A DNA stretch of 64,000 nt from an uncultured Pelagibacteraceae bacterium. Its GTDB lineage: Bacteria > Pseudomonadota > Alphaproteobacteria > Pelagibacterales > Pelagibacteraceae. Below are positions 33,762 to 43,338 of this stretch, piece by piece. Both the position numbers and the translations under genes were made by a program. The stretch lies in the NCBI GenBank assembly GCA_902628195.1, contig CACOLY010000001.1:1-64000 (forward strand), given 5' to 3'. Below the pieces are notes generated by a model. It was given only the letters and a program-made list of their open reading frames with translations, was not told the DNA's origin and searched no databases. The first letter of the stretch is position 1, and every line of letters begins with the position of its first letter.

Positions 33762-35061
33762 ATTTATTAAAAATATACTCCCAAAAAGTTTATTTTATAG
33801 AGCATTATTAATTGTTGCAATACCAGTTATTTTCTTGCAACTTGTAATTACAATTGTCTTCTTTGATAGTCTTTGGATAAAAACTACAAAAGGAATGACT
33901 AGAGCTCTTGTAAATGAAATGAGTACGTTCTTAGAATTCTATAATAATGAGGAATACAACAAAGAGGAAATAACTAATTTATTTTCTGTATACCAAGATT
34001 TGAATTTTGAGTACGTAAAAGATGAAAATTTTAATTTTATTTATAATGAAAGATGGTTTAGTCCTATAGATAGAACACTCAGACGAGAATTAAAATCAAG
34101 ATTCAATGAAAAAAATTTTTGGTTTGATACTACGAATTACAAAGAATTAATTGATATTAGAATAAAATATGAGGATGGTTATTTTAAATTTTTAGTTCCA
34201 AGAGATAGAATTACAAGCTCATCAGCCAGAATATTTGCCTTATGGATTACTGTACCAGCATCTATAATGGTTTTAATTTCGCTCATATTCTTAAAAAATC
34301 AAACTAGACCAATAACAAATCTTGCTAGAGCTGCAGAAAAATTTGGTAAGGGGGAAGAGATAGAGGAATTTAAGCCTTCTGGAGCTTCCGAAATTAGAAA
34401 AGCAGGTTATGAATTTGATAAAATGCGAAAAAGAATAATTAGACATTTGAATCAAAGATCAGAGATGCTCTCTGGAATTAGTCATGATTTAAGGACACCA
34501 TTAACGAGAATGAAATTGCAGATAGCCTTTATAAAAGACAAAGATTTATCAAATAAATTAGCTGAAGATATCAATGAAATGGAAAAAATGCTTAATGAAT
34601 ATCTCCAATTCGCAAAATCATCTTTTCAAGAAAAAGATGAGATGTTCAATTTGACTGAATTAATTAATGAAATAATAAAAAAATATGACAAAGAAAATAT
34701 ATCGAAAAATTTAATTGATAGAATTTATTTTAATGGAAGAAAAAATTTAATTAAAAGATGTATCAACAATTTGATAGATAATGCTATAAAATATGGAAAA
34801 AAAGTTAATATAGAGCTTAACAAAAATAATGATAATATATTTATTAAAATTGATGATGATGGGCCTGGTATACCAGAAACTGAATATGAAAATGTATTTA
34901 AACCATTTTACAAAATAAATAAAGGTAGAGCTGATTCTAAGTCAAGTGTCGGTTTAGGATTATCTATAGCATCTGATATAATTAGGTCGCATGGTGGAAA
35001 TATAAACTTAGAAAAATCAAAAATGAATGGTCTTGGAGTTAAGATTTTTTTACCTTTTTAG
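33742..35061 (+). CDS. EnvZ-like sensor histidine kinase
   Basis: The membrane kinase partners the preceding regulator. It has a first membrane segment (about residues 20-42), a periplasmic loop of about 110 residues, a second segment, a HAMP linker (RPITNLARAAEKFG), the phospho-acceptor His in SGISHDLRTPLTRMK, and an ATPase domain with NLIDNAIKYG, DDDGPGIP and GLGLSIASDI. I start at the ATG at 33742, preceded by GAGG. An 18-codon upstream extension lies inside the response-regulator gene and is unlikely. The product is 439 residues. The end overlaps ubiK by 23 nt. Confidence 0.92.
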   Translation: MFYGLNRFIKNILPKSLFYRALLIVAIPVIFLQLVITIVFFDSLWIKTTKGMTRALVNEMSTFLEFYNNEEYNKEEITNLFSVYQDLNFEYVKDENFNFIYNERWFSPIDRTLRRELKSRFNEKNFWFDTTNYKELIDIRIKYEDGYFKFLVPRDRITSSSARIFALWITVPASIMVLISLIFLKNQTRPITNLARAAEKFGKGEEIEEFKPSGASEIRKAGYEFDKMRKRIIRHLNQRSEMLSGISHDLRTPLTRMKLQIAFIKDKDLSNKLAEDINEMEKMLNEYLQFAKSSFQEKDEMFNLTELINEIIKKYDKENISKNLIDRIYFNGRKNLIKRCINNLIDNAIKYGKKVNIELNKNNDNIFIKIDDDGPGIPETEYENVFKPFYKINKGRADSKSSVGLGLSIASDIIRSHGGNINLEKSKMNGLGVKIFLPF

Positions 35062-35290
35062 ATTTTAATTTTTTTTTTGTTTGTAATTTTTCTATTTTTT
35101 TTTCTAGGTTTTCAACTCTTTTGGAAAGTACATCAAATTCATCTTTACTAGTTAATTTTAGTCTAAATACTAATTCATCTCTTTTTGACCTTAATATTGT
35201 CAATAACTCTGACGTGAGATCTTTTGATGAAATTAAACCCTGTTCAAATAGTTTTGTTAATTTATCAATGACTATCTTTGAATTTTTCAT
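35039..35290 (-). CDS. ubiK: UbiK/BMFP-type ubiquinone biosynthesis accessory factor
   Basis: This 83-residue protein resembles the BMFP/YqiC (UbiK) family. These are small trimeric coiled-coil proteins that assist ubiquinone synthesis. The pattern TSKDEFDVLSKRVENLEKKIEKL matches the family's conserved EEFDV followed by a C-terminal coiled coil; the tail is lysine-rich. It converges on and overlaps the kinase gene. The call rests on size and this one motif. Confidence 0.75.
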   Translation of the reverse strand: MKNSKIVIDKLTKLFEQGLISSKDLTSELLTILRSKRDELVFRLKLTSKDEFDVLSKRVENLEKKIEKLQTKKKLKSKKVKKS

Positions 35291-35341
35291 ATATTTATAT
35301 AATAACTTATTATAATTTTAATTTATAATTATTATTAAAAA

Positions 35342-36118
35342 ATGTTCACTAATAATTTTGACCCAGTAGCTTTTCAAATTTTCACACTTGAAATAAGATG
35401 GTATTCTTTAGCATATATAGCAGGGATATTAATTGGGTGGTTTTTAAGTAAAAAAATATTTATTTCAACTGAAAAAATTAAAGCGAGTTTTGATGATTAT
35501 TTAACATATATAATTTTAGGAATAATTATTGGAGGTAGACTAGGTTATGTTTTTTTTTATAACTTTGGTTATTATTCACAAAATCTAATTGAAATAATAA
35601 TGATTTGGCAAGGAGGCATGTCGTTTCATGGTGGTCTTTTAGGTGTTATTTTGGCAACATTATTATTCACAAAAAAAAATAATCATAATCCTTTTGAATA
35701 TTTAGATATAGTTGCATTAGTTTCTCCTATAGGTATTTTTTTTGGAAGAATAGCCAATTATATTAATTCTGAACTTTACGGTATCGAAACAAAAATGCCT
35801 TGGGCGGTTAAATTTATTAAAGTTGATGAATTATCTCGTCATCCATCCCAATTGTATGAGGCTGCGTCGGAAGGTTTAATACTATTTATAATTTTACTTT
35901 ATTTTAGATATAAAGGTTTTATTAAAATGCCAGGAATAATTTCGGGAATATTTTTAACTTTCTACTCTTTTTTTAGATTTATAGTTGAGTTTTTTAGAGC
36001 CCCTGATGAACAATTAGGATACTTATTTTTTAATTTAACTATGGGGCAAATTATTAGCTTAATTTTTTTTATTATTGGTATTTATTTAATATTTAAAAAA
36101 AATGAAATTAAAACATAA
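35342..36118 (+). CDS. lgt: Lgt, prolipoprotein diacylglyceryl transferase
   Basis: Lgt attaches diacylglycerol to the lipobox cysteine of lipoproteins, in the inner membrane. The 258-residue multi-span protein has the family signatures GGRLGYVFFYN, GGMSFHGGLLG, GRIANYINSELYG and RHPSQLYEA. Its presence shows the organism makes lipoproteins. The end overlaps the next gene by 17 nt. Confidence 0.97.
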   Translation: MFTNNFDPVAFQIFTLEIRWYSLAYIAGILIGWFLSKKIFISTEKIKASFDDYLTYIILGIIIGGRLGYVFFYNFGYYSQNLIEIIMIWQGGMSFHGGLLGVILATLLFTKKNNHNPFEYLDIVALVSPIGIFFGRIANYINSELYGIETKMPWAVKFIKVDELSRHPSQLYEAASEGLILFIILLYFRYKGFIKMPGIISGIFLTFYSFFRFIVEFFRAPDEQLGYLFFNLTMGQIISLIFFIIGIYLIFKKNEIKT

Positions 36119-37148
36119 AAATAATATTACACTAGATGACTATATAAATTTATCTCTTTACGATAAAAAAAAAGGATATTACATGAAAAAAAATCCTTTT
36201 GGTAAAAAGGGAGACTTTACAACAGCGCCTAATATCTCGAGATTATTTTCTGAAATGATTGCTGTTTGGATTGTAAATTTTTGGCAAAATTTAGGTTCTC
36301 CAAAAAATTTAAATTTAATAGAGCTCGGAGCAGGTAATGGCGAAATGATGAAAATTTTAATTGAAAGTTTTAGAAATTTTCCTAATTTTTTTAATTCTTG
36401 CAATATCTATATTCATGAAAAGAGTCCGCTTCTAATAAAAATTCAAAAAAAAAATCTTAAAGGAAATAGTATAATTTGGTTAACTAATATTAATAAAATT
36501 AAAAAAAATCCTACAATTTTTATTGCAAATGAATTTTTTGACTCAATAGCAATAAAACAATTCATTAAGATAGAAAATTCATGGTTTGAAAGATATGTAA
36601 AAATGAAAAACAAAACCAGAGCCTTTTTTTTTGATAAAAAATTTAATATGAAATCTTTTGAAAAAAAGATCAAATTTCAAATTAGCTATAAACAAAATTT
36701 TATTGAATATTCTGAATTAGGAGTGAAATATTTAGAGATTATCTCCAAAATCATAAAGAAAAATAATGGAGGAATACTTATTATAGATTACGGGTATTTT
36801 GATGAAAAAATGAAAAATACACTTCAAGCGATATCAAATCAAAAATATTCAAATGTCCTAAATAATGTCGGAAGCTCTGATATAACTCACAATATAAATT
36901 TTAATTTATTTAAAAGAATAGTAAAAAAAATAGGAGGACTCAAAGAACTAACTGCTACACAAAGAAATTTTTTGATTAATATTGGAATAAAAGAAAGGGC
37001 TGAAATAATATCTAAGAACCAATCATTTTTAAAAAAAGCAGATATTTACTATAGGTTACAAAGATTAATAGATGAAAAACAGATGGGAAATATTTTTAAA
37101 GTTATGTTAATCAAAAATAAGAGTAACAAATTTAATTTGGGATTTTAA
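36102..37148 (+). CDS. MidA/NDUFAF7-like SAM-dependent methyltransferase
   Basis: The 348 residues belong to the DUF185 methyltransferase family, whose mitochondrial member NDUFAF7 methylates an arginine in complex I subunit NDUFS2. Typical motifs: YDKKKGYYMKK, GDFTTAPNISRLFSEMIA, the SAM loop LIELGAGNGEMM, ANEFFDSIAIKQF and IIDYGY. A complex I assembly role in bacteria is inferred. The lgt-midA-pgeF order is common in alphaproteobacteria. Confidence 0.9.
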   Translation: MKLKHKNNITLDDYINLSLYDKKKGYYMKKNPFGKKGDFTTAPNISRLFSEMIAVWIVNFWQNLGSPKNLNLIELGAGNGEMMKILIESFRNFPNFFNSCNIYIHEKSPLLIKIQKKNLKGNSIIWLTNINKIKKNPTIFIANEFFDSIAIKQFIKIENSWFERYVKMKNKTRAFFFDKKFNMKSFEKKIKFQISYKQNFIEYSELGVKYLEIISKIIKKNNGGILIIDYGYFDEKMKNTLQAISNQKYSNVLNNVGSSDITHNINFNLFKRIVKKIGGLKELTATQRNFLINIGIKERAEIISKNQSFLKKADIYYRLQRLIDEKQMGNIFKVMLIKNKSNKFNLGF

Positions 37149-37151
37149 GAA

Positions 37152-37913
37152 TTGATAAAATCAAAAAAATTAAAAAAATTGAAGGATATTTCTCATGGTT
37201 TCTTTAACAAAGAAGGTGGAAAATCTAAAGGAATTTACAAAAGTTTAAACTGTGGACCTGGTTCAAATGATAAAAAAAAACATATCAAACAAAACTTAGA
37301 AATTGTAAAAAATAAAATAGGTAATAAATCTAAAAAAATATTTCTCCTCCATCAAATACATAGTAATAAATTTATTTTTATTAATAAAAATTTTAGAATA
37401 AATGAAAAAAGACTAAAAGCTGATGCAATAATTACTGATCAAAAAAAATTGCCAATTGGTATTCTGACAGCTGACTGTGCACCAATATTAATTTACGATA
37501 ATATTTCAAAAATAGTTGCTGCAATTCATGCTGGATGGAAAGGAGCTTATAAAGATATTGTAAGTAAAGTTATTAAGTTTATGTTAAAAAAAGGTTGTAA
37601 ACCAAAGAATATGCATGCTGTGATAGGTCCGTGTATAACAAAAAAAAATTATAATGTTAGAGAGGATTTTTTAAGAAAATTTTTAAAAAAAACAAAAAAA
37701 AATTTAATATTCTTTAAGACTAGAAAAAAGATAATTTATTTTGATTTACCCAATTATATAAAATCACAACTCAAATCCAATAAAATCTCGAATATTGAAC
37801 ACATAAATATAGATACTTTTGAAGCTAAAAATAAATTTTTCAGTGCTAGACGATCTTTACGGCTAAATCATGCTGATTATGGTAGAAATATTTCAATAAT
37901 TATGATTAATTAA
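37152..37913 (+). CDS. pgeF: PgeF/YfiH, laccase-domain peptidoglycan editing factor
   Basis: The 253-residue YfiH-type protein has the copper/zinc-site motifs ILTADCAPIL, AAIHAGWKGAYKDI and AVIGPCI. Members of this family act as purine nucleoside phosphorylase/adenosine deaminase-like enzymes and help keep peptidoglycan precursors correct. The start is probably TTG at 37152, 3 bases after the previous stop with AAGA just before it. No ATG precedes the conserved HGFFNKEGGKS. Confidence 0.92.
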   Translation: MIKSKKLKKLKDISHGFFNKEGGKSKGIYKSLNCGPGSNDKKKHIKQNLEIVKNKIGNKSKKIFLLHQIHSNKFIFINKNFRINEKRLKADAIITDQKKLPIGILTADCAPILIYDNISKIVAAIHAGWKGAYKDIVSKVIKFMLKKGCKPKNMHAVIGPCITKKNYNVREDFLRKFLKKTKKNLIFFKTRKKIIYFDLPNYIKSQLKSNKISNIEHINIDTFEAKNKFFSARRSLRLNHADYGRNISIIMIN

Positions 37914-37921
37914 ACTTTTCA

Positions 37922-38854
37922 ATGAAATTATTAACAGGAAATAGCAATAAAGCTCTTAGTAAAAATATTGCTAAATATTTAAAAACTAAAATTGTAAATT
38001 CTAGTATAAGAAAATTTTCTGATGGAGAAATCTACATTGAAATAAATGAAAATATTAGGGGTAATAGTATTTTTATTATTCAGTCAATTTCATCACCTGC
38101 GAATGATAATCTGATGGAATTATTGCTCTGTATTGATGCTCTAAAGAGATCATCAGCAAAAAATATAACTGCAGTCATCCCTTATTTTGGGTACGCAAGG
38201 CAAGATCGAAAAGTTGTTCCTAGAACTTCAATCTCTGCAAAACTTGTTTCTAATTTAATTACTAAAGCTGGAGCAGATAGAGTTGTAACAGTAGATTTGC
38301 ACGCGGGTCAAATCCAAGGTTTTTTTGACATTCCTGTAGATAACCTTTTTGCAACACCAATTTTTGCAAGACATATCAAAAAAAAGATAAAAAGTAGAAA
38401 CATAATTTGTATTGCGCCAGATGTTGGTGGAACAGAGAGAGCAAGAGCTCTTGGAAAAATTTTGAATGTTGGTCTTGCTATTGTTGATAAGAGAAGACCA
38501 AAGCCTGGTCAATCTCAAGTAATGAATATAGTTGGGGATGTAAAAGGTAAAACTTGTATAATTGTAGATGATATTATTGACTCTGGTGGAACGATTGTAA
38601 ATGCAGCAAAGGCATTAAAGCAAAGAGGAGCTAAAGAAGTTTATGTTTATGTCACACATGGTGTGTTAAGTGGTGAAGCAGTGAAGAAAATTAAAAATTC
38701 TGTCATAAAAAATTTAGTAATAACAGATACTATTGATAACGTTACTAGAACAAAAAATGTAAAAAATATTGAAGTTTTACCAATTTCAGGACTGATGGGA
38801 GAGGCTATTAAAAGAATTTCAAACTCTACCTCCGTATCAGATTTATTTAAATAA
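37922..38854 (+). CDS. prs: Prs, ribose-phosphate pyrophosphokinase
   Basis: Prs makes PRPP from ribose 5-phosphate and ATP, feeding nucleotide, His and Trp synthesis. The 310 residues show the opening LLTGNSNKALSKNIAKYL, YFGYARQDRK, VTVDLHAGQIQGFFDIPVDN, and the PRPP loop CIIVDDIIDSGGT. Class I bacterial type. It is followed by rplY, pth and ychF, a standard grouping. Confidence 0.97.
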   Translation: MKLLTGNSNKALSKNIAKYLKTKIVNSSIRKFSDGEIYIEINENIRGNSIFIIQSISSPANDNLMELLLCIDALKRSSAKNITAVIPYFGYARQDRKVVPRTSISAKLVSNLITKAGADRVVTVDLHAGQIQGFFDIPVDNLFATPIFARHIKKKIKSRNIICIAPDVGGTERARALGKILNVGLAIVDKRRPKPGQSQVMNIVGDVKGKTCIIVDDIIDSGGTIVNAAKALKQRGAKEVYVYVTHGVLSGEAVKKIKNSVIKNLVITDTIDNVTRTKNVKNIEVLPISGLMGEAIKRISNSTSVSDLFK

Positions 38855-38897
38855 TTACCTTGATTATTTGTCAACATGAGTTAAAAAGCTGTGTTTT

Positions 38898-39644
38898 ATG
38901 AATTCTTTAGAAGCAAGCATTAGAGAAAATACCACTAAAGGTCAGCTTAATAACATTAGAAACAGTGGGAATGTTCCAGCAATAATTTACGGTGGTAAAG
39001 AGGAAAATCAGAAAATAACAATTTCAAAAAAATTACTTAAAAATCTTATAGAAAAAGAAAACTTCTTATCAAGTATTATATCTCTAAATATTAATGGAAA
39101 ACCTCATAATGTTTTACCGAGAGAAATTAAGTACGATATCATAAGTGATGAACCAACTCATGTTGATTTTTTAAGAGTTTTACCTGGTGTCAAAATCAAG
39201 ATTGAAGTACCAGTAAACTTTATTAATCATGAAAAATCTCCAGGACTAAAAAGAGGTGGTGTTTTAAACATTGTAAGAAGAAAAGTTGAATTAAAATGTC
39301 CAAGTGAAAAGATACCGACAAATCTAACTTTAGACCTTGAAGGTATTGATATTGGTTCAAGTTTCAAAATTTCTTCAGTACAACTTGATCCTGAGGTGGT
39401 TCCTACTATTCAGGGTAGAGATTTTGTAATTGCAACTCTTGCAGCACCGACTGTAATGAAAGAACCAGAAAAACCTGCAGAAGGTGAAGCTGCAGAAGGT
39501 GAGGAAGGGGCTGAGGGAGCTGAAGCTTCAGCAGCAGATGGTGATAAACCAGCAGCAGATAGTGATAAACCTGCAGCAGAAGGTGATAAAAAAACTGCAG
39601 ATAAAAAACCTGCTGAAAAAAAATCTGCTGAAGAGAAAAAATAA
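38898..39644 (+). CDS. rplY: Ribosomal protein L25 (Ctc type)
   Basis: L25 binds 5S rRNA. The 248-residue long form has the N-terminal 5S-binding domain (SLEASIRENTTKGQLNNIR, VPAIIYGGKEEN) and a TL5/Ctc C-terminal beta domain (VPVNFINHEKSPGLKRGGVL). A disordered Ala/Glu/Lys tail of about 55 residues (from about 193) follows and contains three 7-residue repeats. The tail uses GCA-rich codons unlike the neighbours. Confidence 0.95.
   Translation: MNSLEASIRENTTKGQLNNIRNSGNVPAIIYGGKEENQKITISKKLLKNLIEKENFLSSIISLNINGKPHNVLPREIKYDIISDEPTHVDFLRVLPGVKIKIEVPVNFINHEKSPGLKRGGVLNIVRRKVELKCPSEKIPTNLTLDLEGIDIGSSFKISSVQLDPEVVPTIQGRDFVIATLAAPTVMKEPEKPAEGEAAEGEEGAEGAEASAADGDKPAADSDKPAAEGDKKTADKKPAEKKSAEEKK
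39531..39593 (+). repeat. Three 21-bp in-frame repeats in the rplY tail
   Basis: Units at 39531-39551, 39552-39572 and 39573-39593 are near-identical, built on GCAGCAGATGGTGATAAACC. They encode AADGDKP, AADSDKP and AAEGDKK. The arrangement is a simple tandem repeat that could change in length by slippage. Confidence 0.9.
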
Positions 39645-39679
39645 TCAAATAAAATTTGGAATTTAAATCTCAATAATTT

Positions 39680-40240
39680 ATGCTTTTATTTGTAGGTCTA
39701 GGCAATCCAACACCAGATAGTGAAAATAACAGACATAACGTCGGCTTTAAAATAATAGATTCTATAAATAAGAAATTTAGCCTCTCAAAGCAAAAACCTA
39801 AGTTTAAAGGTTTATTAACAACTGGAAATATAAATAATAAAAAAGTTTATGCCATCAAACCTCTGACTTTTATGAATAATTCTGGAATTTGTATAAGAGA
39901 ATTAATTGAGTATTTTAAAATTGACGCTGAGGATGTAGTCGTTTTTCATGATGATCTAGATATAGAATTCGGCAAAATAAAAGCAAAATTTGGTGGTTCA
40001 AGTGCGGGACACAATGGTATTGCATCAATAGATAAATTTATTGGCAAAGATTATTCTAGAGTTAGAATTGGTATTGGAAAACCCAAGAACAATATTGAAG
40101 TTGCAGACTATGTTTTGCAAAATTTTGATGAAGAAGAAACTTTAGGAATAGATAAAATTTCAAAGAACATAACCGAATCAATATCAATTCTTGTGGAAAA
40201 AAAATTAGATTTATTCTCTAGCACTGTAAATAATAAATAA
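39680..40240 (+). CDS. pth: Pth, peptidyl-tRNA hydrolase
   Basis: Pth releases peptides from prematurely freed peptidyl-tRNA. The 186 residues include GLGNPTPDSENNRHNVGF with the catalytic His, PLTFMNNSG, VFHDDLDIEFGKIKAKFGGSSAGHNGIASI and a final GIGKP. Normal size. It overlaps ychF by one base (TAATG). Confidence 0.97.
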   Translation: MLLFVGLGNPTPDSENNRHNVGFKIIDSINKKFSLSKQKPKFKGLLTTGNINNKKVYAIKPLTFMNNSGICIRELIEYFKIDAEDVVVFHDDLDIEFGKIKAKFGGSSAGHNGIASIDKFIGKDYSRVRIGIGKPKNNIEVADYVLQNFDEEETLGIDKISKNITESISILVEKKLDLFSSTVNNK

Positions 40241-41313
40241 TGAGTTTTAAGTGTGGAATTGTAGGATTGCCTAATGTTGGTAAATCAACCTTATTTAATG
40301 CTTTAACAAATTCAAACAAAGCTCAGGCTGCAAACTTTCCTTTTTGCACAATAGATCCCAACATTGGCGTAGTCGCCGTTCCTGATCAAAGACTTGAGAA
40401 TTTAGCTAAAATTTCTCAATCAAAAAAAATAATTAATACCTCAATATCATTTGTAGATATTGCTGGTTTAGTTAAGGGTGCATCTAAAGGTGAAGGGCTT
40501 GGAAACAAATTCTTATCACATATAAGAGAAGTTGATGCAATAATTCATATGATTAGATGCTTCGACTCGAGTGATATCCAAAATGTAAACCCAAATGTAG
40601 ATCCAGTTAGAGACCTTGAAATTATTGAGACAGAAATGATGCTAGCCGATCTCGAATCAATTCAAAAAAGACTTGAAAAAAACAATAAGAAAAATGTTGA
40701 TGAGGAACAATTAAAAATCTTAGAAAAAGCTTTAGATTTTATTAACAATGATAAAGACTTATCAATTCTTTACTCTGAATTTAATAAAAAACAACTTAAT
40801 CAAAGTGGATTATTATCTTTAAAACCTAAAATATTTGTCTGCAATGTAGACGAAAAAAGTGTTCAAAAAGGTAATGAATATACAAAAACATTTATGGATA
40901 AATATAAAAGTGAAAATACATTAATTATTTCTGCCGATATAGAAAATCAAATAAATGAATTAGATATTACTGAGAAAAAAAATTATATGGAAATGATAGG
41001 TCTTAAAAAAACTGGGTTAGATATGTTAATTCAAAAGGGTTATAAAATTCTTGAGTTAGAAACTTATTTTACATCAGGTCCTGAGGAAACCAGAGCTTGG
41101 ACTATTCAAAAAAATTGTACGGCACCAAAAGCTGCAGGTGAAATTCATACTGATTTTGAGAAAGGTTTTATTAGAGCTGAAACAGTATCCTATATCGATT
41201 TTATTTCCAATGGTGGCTGGGTAAACTCAAAAACTAATGGAAAAATGAGACTAGAGGGAAAAGATTATATCGTGAAAGATGGTGATGTTCTAAACTTCCG
41301 TTTCAATACGTGA
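40240..41313 (+). CDS. ychF: YchF/OLA1-type ATPase-GTPase
   Basis: YchF is a universally conserved P-loop protein that binds ribosomes and prefers ATP. The 357 residues have GIVGLPNVGKSTLFNALT, the FVDIAGLVKGASKGEGLGNKFL switch region, and a C-terminal TGS-like domain (FTSGPEETRAWTIQKNCTAPKAAGEIHTDFEKGFIRAE). Its last 24 bases overlap the end of petC on the other strand. Confidence 0.97.
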   Translation: MSFKCGIVGLPNVGKSTLFNALTNSNKAQAANFPFCTIDPNIGVVAVPDQRLENLAKISQSKKIINTSISFVDIAGLVKGASKGEGLGNKFLSHIREVDAIIHMIRCFDSSDIQNVNPNVDPVRDLEIIETEMMLADLESIQKRLEKNNKKNVDEEQLKILEKALDFINNDKDLSILYSEFNKKQLNQSGLLSLKPKIFVCNVDEKSVQKGNEYTKTFMDKYKSENTLIISADIENQINELDITEKKNYMEMIGLKKTGLDMLIQKGYKILELETYFTSGPEETRAWTIQKNCTAPKAAGEIHTDFEKGFIRAETVSYIDFISNGGWVNSKTNGKMRLEGKDYIVKDGDVLNFRFNT

Positions 41314-42069
41314 CCATATTTTTTTCATACTAAAGTAAACTAAAACTGTTAAAATTATCAAATACACGATTGCTTTAAAACCCATCTGGTGCCTTGACTC
41401 TAAATGTGGTTCTGCTGCCCACATCAAAAATGTTGTTACATCTTTAGACATTTGTTCAACTGTTGCATTTGTTCCATCAGAATATTCCACTAAACCATCA
41501 GATAATTGATTTGCCATTTTGATTTTATTTCCGTACATATACTTATTATAGTAAACCCCATCATCTAATGTTACTCCTAAAGGTGGGTCTTCATATCCTT
41601 GAAGAAGTGAATATATATAATCTACTCCTCCACCCCTTGCTTTTACTAAAACTGACATGTCTGGTGGATAAGCACCACCGTTAGCTGCCTGGGCAGCTTT
41701 TTTGTTTTCGTAAGGCATAACAAATTTATCTGATAATTTACCTGGTCTTGTAAACATATCACCATCAGCATTTGGCCCATCTTTTACCTCAAAAGATGCT
41801 GCTATTGCTTTCACTTGCTCCTCACTAAATTCTGGTCCACCCTTTTCCGCTAAGTTCCTATAACTCAAATATTTCATGGAGTGGCAAGATGAACAAACCT
41901 CTGTATAAACTTGATATCCTCTTTGAAGTGAAGCTCTATCAAACTTTCCAAAAAGTCCTTTAAAGCTCCAATCAGTTTTTAAATATTCAACTTTTTCAGC
42001 AGCATTAGAATTGTATTGAAATCCAATAAGTAGCAATATTAAGAATAGTGTTCTAAAAAAATTTTTCAC
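41290..42069 (-). CDS. petC: Cytochrome c1 of the bc1 complex
   Basis: This is the membrane-anchored c-type cytochrome of respiratory complex III. The 259 residues have a signal peptide (about 1-23), haem-binding CSSCH (VCSSCHSMKYLSYR), a downstream Met ligand region (FVMPYENKK or the later YMYGNKIKMANQLSDG), and a C-terminal membrane anchor (AIVYLIILTVLVYF). It is last in the petA-petB-petC operon, 4 nt after petB. Confidence 0.97.
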   Translation of the reverse strand: MKNFFRTLFLILLLIGFQYNSNAAEKVEYLKTDWSFKGLFGKFDRASLQRGYQVYTEVCSSCHSMKYLSYRNLAEKGGPEFSEEQVKAIAASFEVKDGPNADGDMFTRPGKLSDKFVMPYENKKAAQAANGGAYPPDMSVLVKARGGGVDYIYSLLQGYEDPPLGVTLDDGVYYNKYMYGNKIKMANQLSDGLVEYSDGTNATVEQMSKDVTTFLMWAAEPHLESRHQMGFKAIVYLIILTVLVYFSMKKIWSRIETEV

Positions 42070-42073
42070 TTAA

Positions 42074-43333
42074 CTACTTAAACTCACTTTTTTTTTTTGC
42101 TACAGCTAGATTTGGTGACCCACCCAAAACAGGCTCGGTAATACTTAAAGGTAAAGGAAGAGTTCTTTCTTTAAAACCAAGAACAGGTAAAATTACTAAA
42201 AAGTGTAAGAAATAGTACGCAGTAGCTATTCTTGCTACTAATAAATATAATCCCTCAGCTGGCATTGCTCCCACATAACCTAATATCAAAACGTCAGCAA
42301 CAAGTATCCAATAAAATTGTCTATATAAAGGTCTAAATACTGCTGATCTAATTTTAGAAGTGTCTAACCAAGGCAAAGCAGCCAAAATAAAGATAGCAGA
42401 AAGCATAGCAACAACTCCTAATAATTTATCAGGCACTGATCTTAAGATTGCATAAAAAGGTAATAAATACCATTCAGGTACAATATGTGCTGGTGTCACT
42501 AATGGATCGGCCTCAATATAATTGTCTGCATGACCTAATATGTTTGGCGTATAAAAAACAAAGAATGCGAATACAATCATAAACATCAATAAAGCAAAAC
42601 CATCTTTGATTACAATATAAGGATGAAATGGAACTGTATCTTTTGATGGTTTTTTTATATCTATTCCAACTGGATTGTTATTGCCTGGAACATGTAGTGC
42701 CCAAATATGTAAAACAACCAAACCTAAAATTAAAAATGGTATCAAATAATGAAGTGTAAAAAATCTGGTTAATGTAGGATTATCAACAGAATAACCACCC
42801 CATAACCATGTCACTATTCCCTCTCCAACTAAAGGTATTGCACTAAATAAGTTTGTAATTACTGTTGCTCCCCAAAAACTCATCTGTCCCCATGGAAGAA
42901 CATATCCCATAAATGCTGCTGCCATCATTAGAAGATAAATAATAATACCAATTATCCAAATTATTTCTCTTGGAGCTTTGTAAGATCCATAAAACAAAGA
43001 TCTAAATATATGAATATAAACTGCTAGAAAAAACATTGATGCACCATTTGCATGAATGTATCTTATTAACCAACCGTAATTTACATCTCTCATTATGTGC
43101 TCAACACTATCAAAAGCCATATCTGCATGAGCAATATAGTGCATTGCTAAAACCAAACCTGTTACAATTTGTGTAATTAAACAAAAAGTTAGAATACCGC
43201 CAAACGTCCACCAATAATTTAAGTTTTTAGGAGTTGGATAATCAGTTAGATGATTTGCAAGTGTAAGAAGTGGTAAACGATCGTTGAACCATTTTCCAAA
43301 TTTTGATTTCGGGGTATACTCGTGGTCGCTCAT
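42074..43333 (-). CDS. petB: Cytochrome b of the bc1 complex
   Basis: Cytochrome b holds the two haems and quinone sites of complex III. The 419 residues include the haem-ligand histidines in [29 protein letters not shown] and [21 protein letters not shown]. The Qo-site motif PEWY appears in [16 protein letters not shown]. This is the full-length bc1 type, not the split b6/subunit IV form. It lies 5 nt after petA. Confidence 0.98.
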   Translation of the reverse strand: MSDHEYTPKSKFGKWFNDRLPLLTLANHLTDYPTPKNLNYWWTFGGILTFCLITQIVTGLVLAMHYIAHADMAFDSVEHIMRDVNYGWLIRYIHANGASMFFLAVYIHIFRSLFYGSYKAPREIIWIIGIIIYLLMMAAAFMGYVLPWGQMSFWGATVITNLFSAIPLVGEGIVTWLWGGYSVDNPTLTRFFTLHYLIPFLILGLVVLHIWALHVPGNNNPVGIDIKKPSKDTVPFHPYIVIKDGFALLMFMIVFAFFVFYTPNILGHADNYIEADPLVTPAHIVPEWYLLPFYAILRSVPDKLLGVVAMLSAIFILAALPWLDTSKIRSAVFRPLYRQFYWILVADVLILGYVGAMPAEGLYLLVARIATAYYFLHFLVILPVLGFKERTLPLPLSITEPVLGGSPNLAVAKKKSEFK

Positions 43334-43338
43334 AATAA

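Noticed and set aside
39406-39673. Two antisense Leu/Gln- and Ser/Ala-rich frames over the rplY tail
   Set aside because: They are low-complexity reflections of the alanine/lysine-rich repeats on the other strand.
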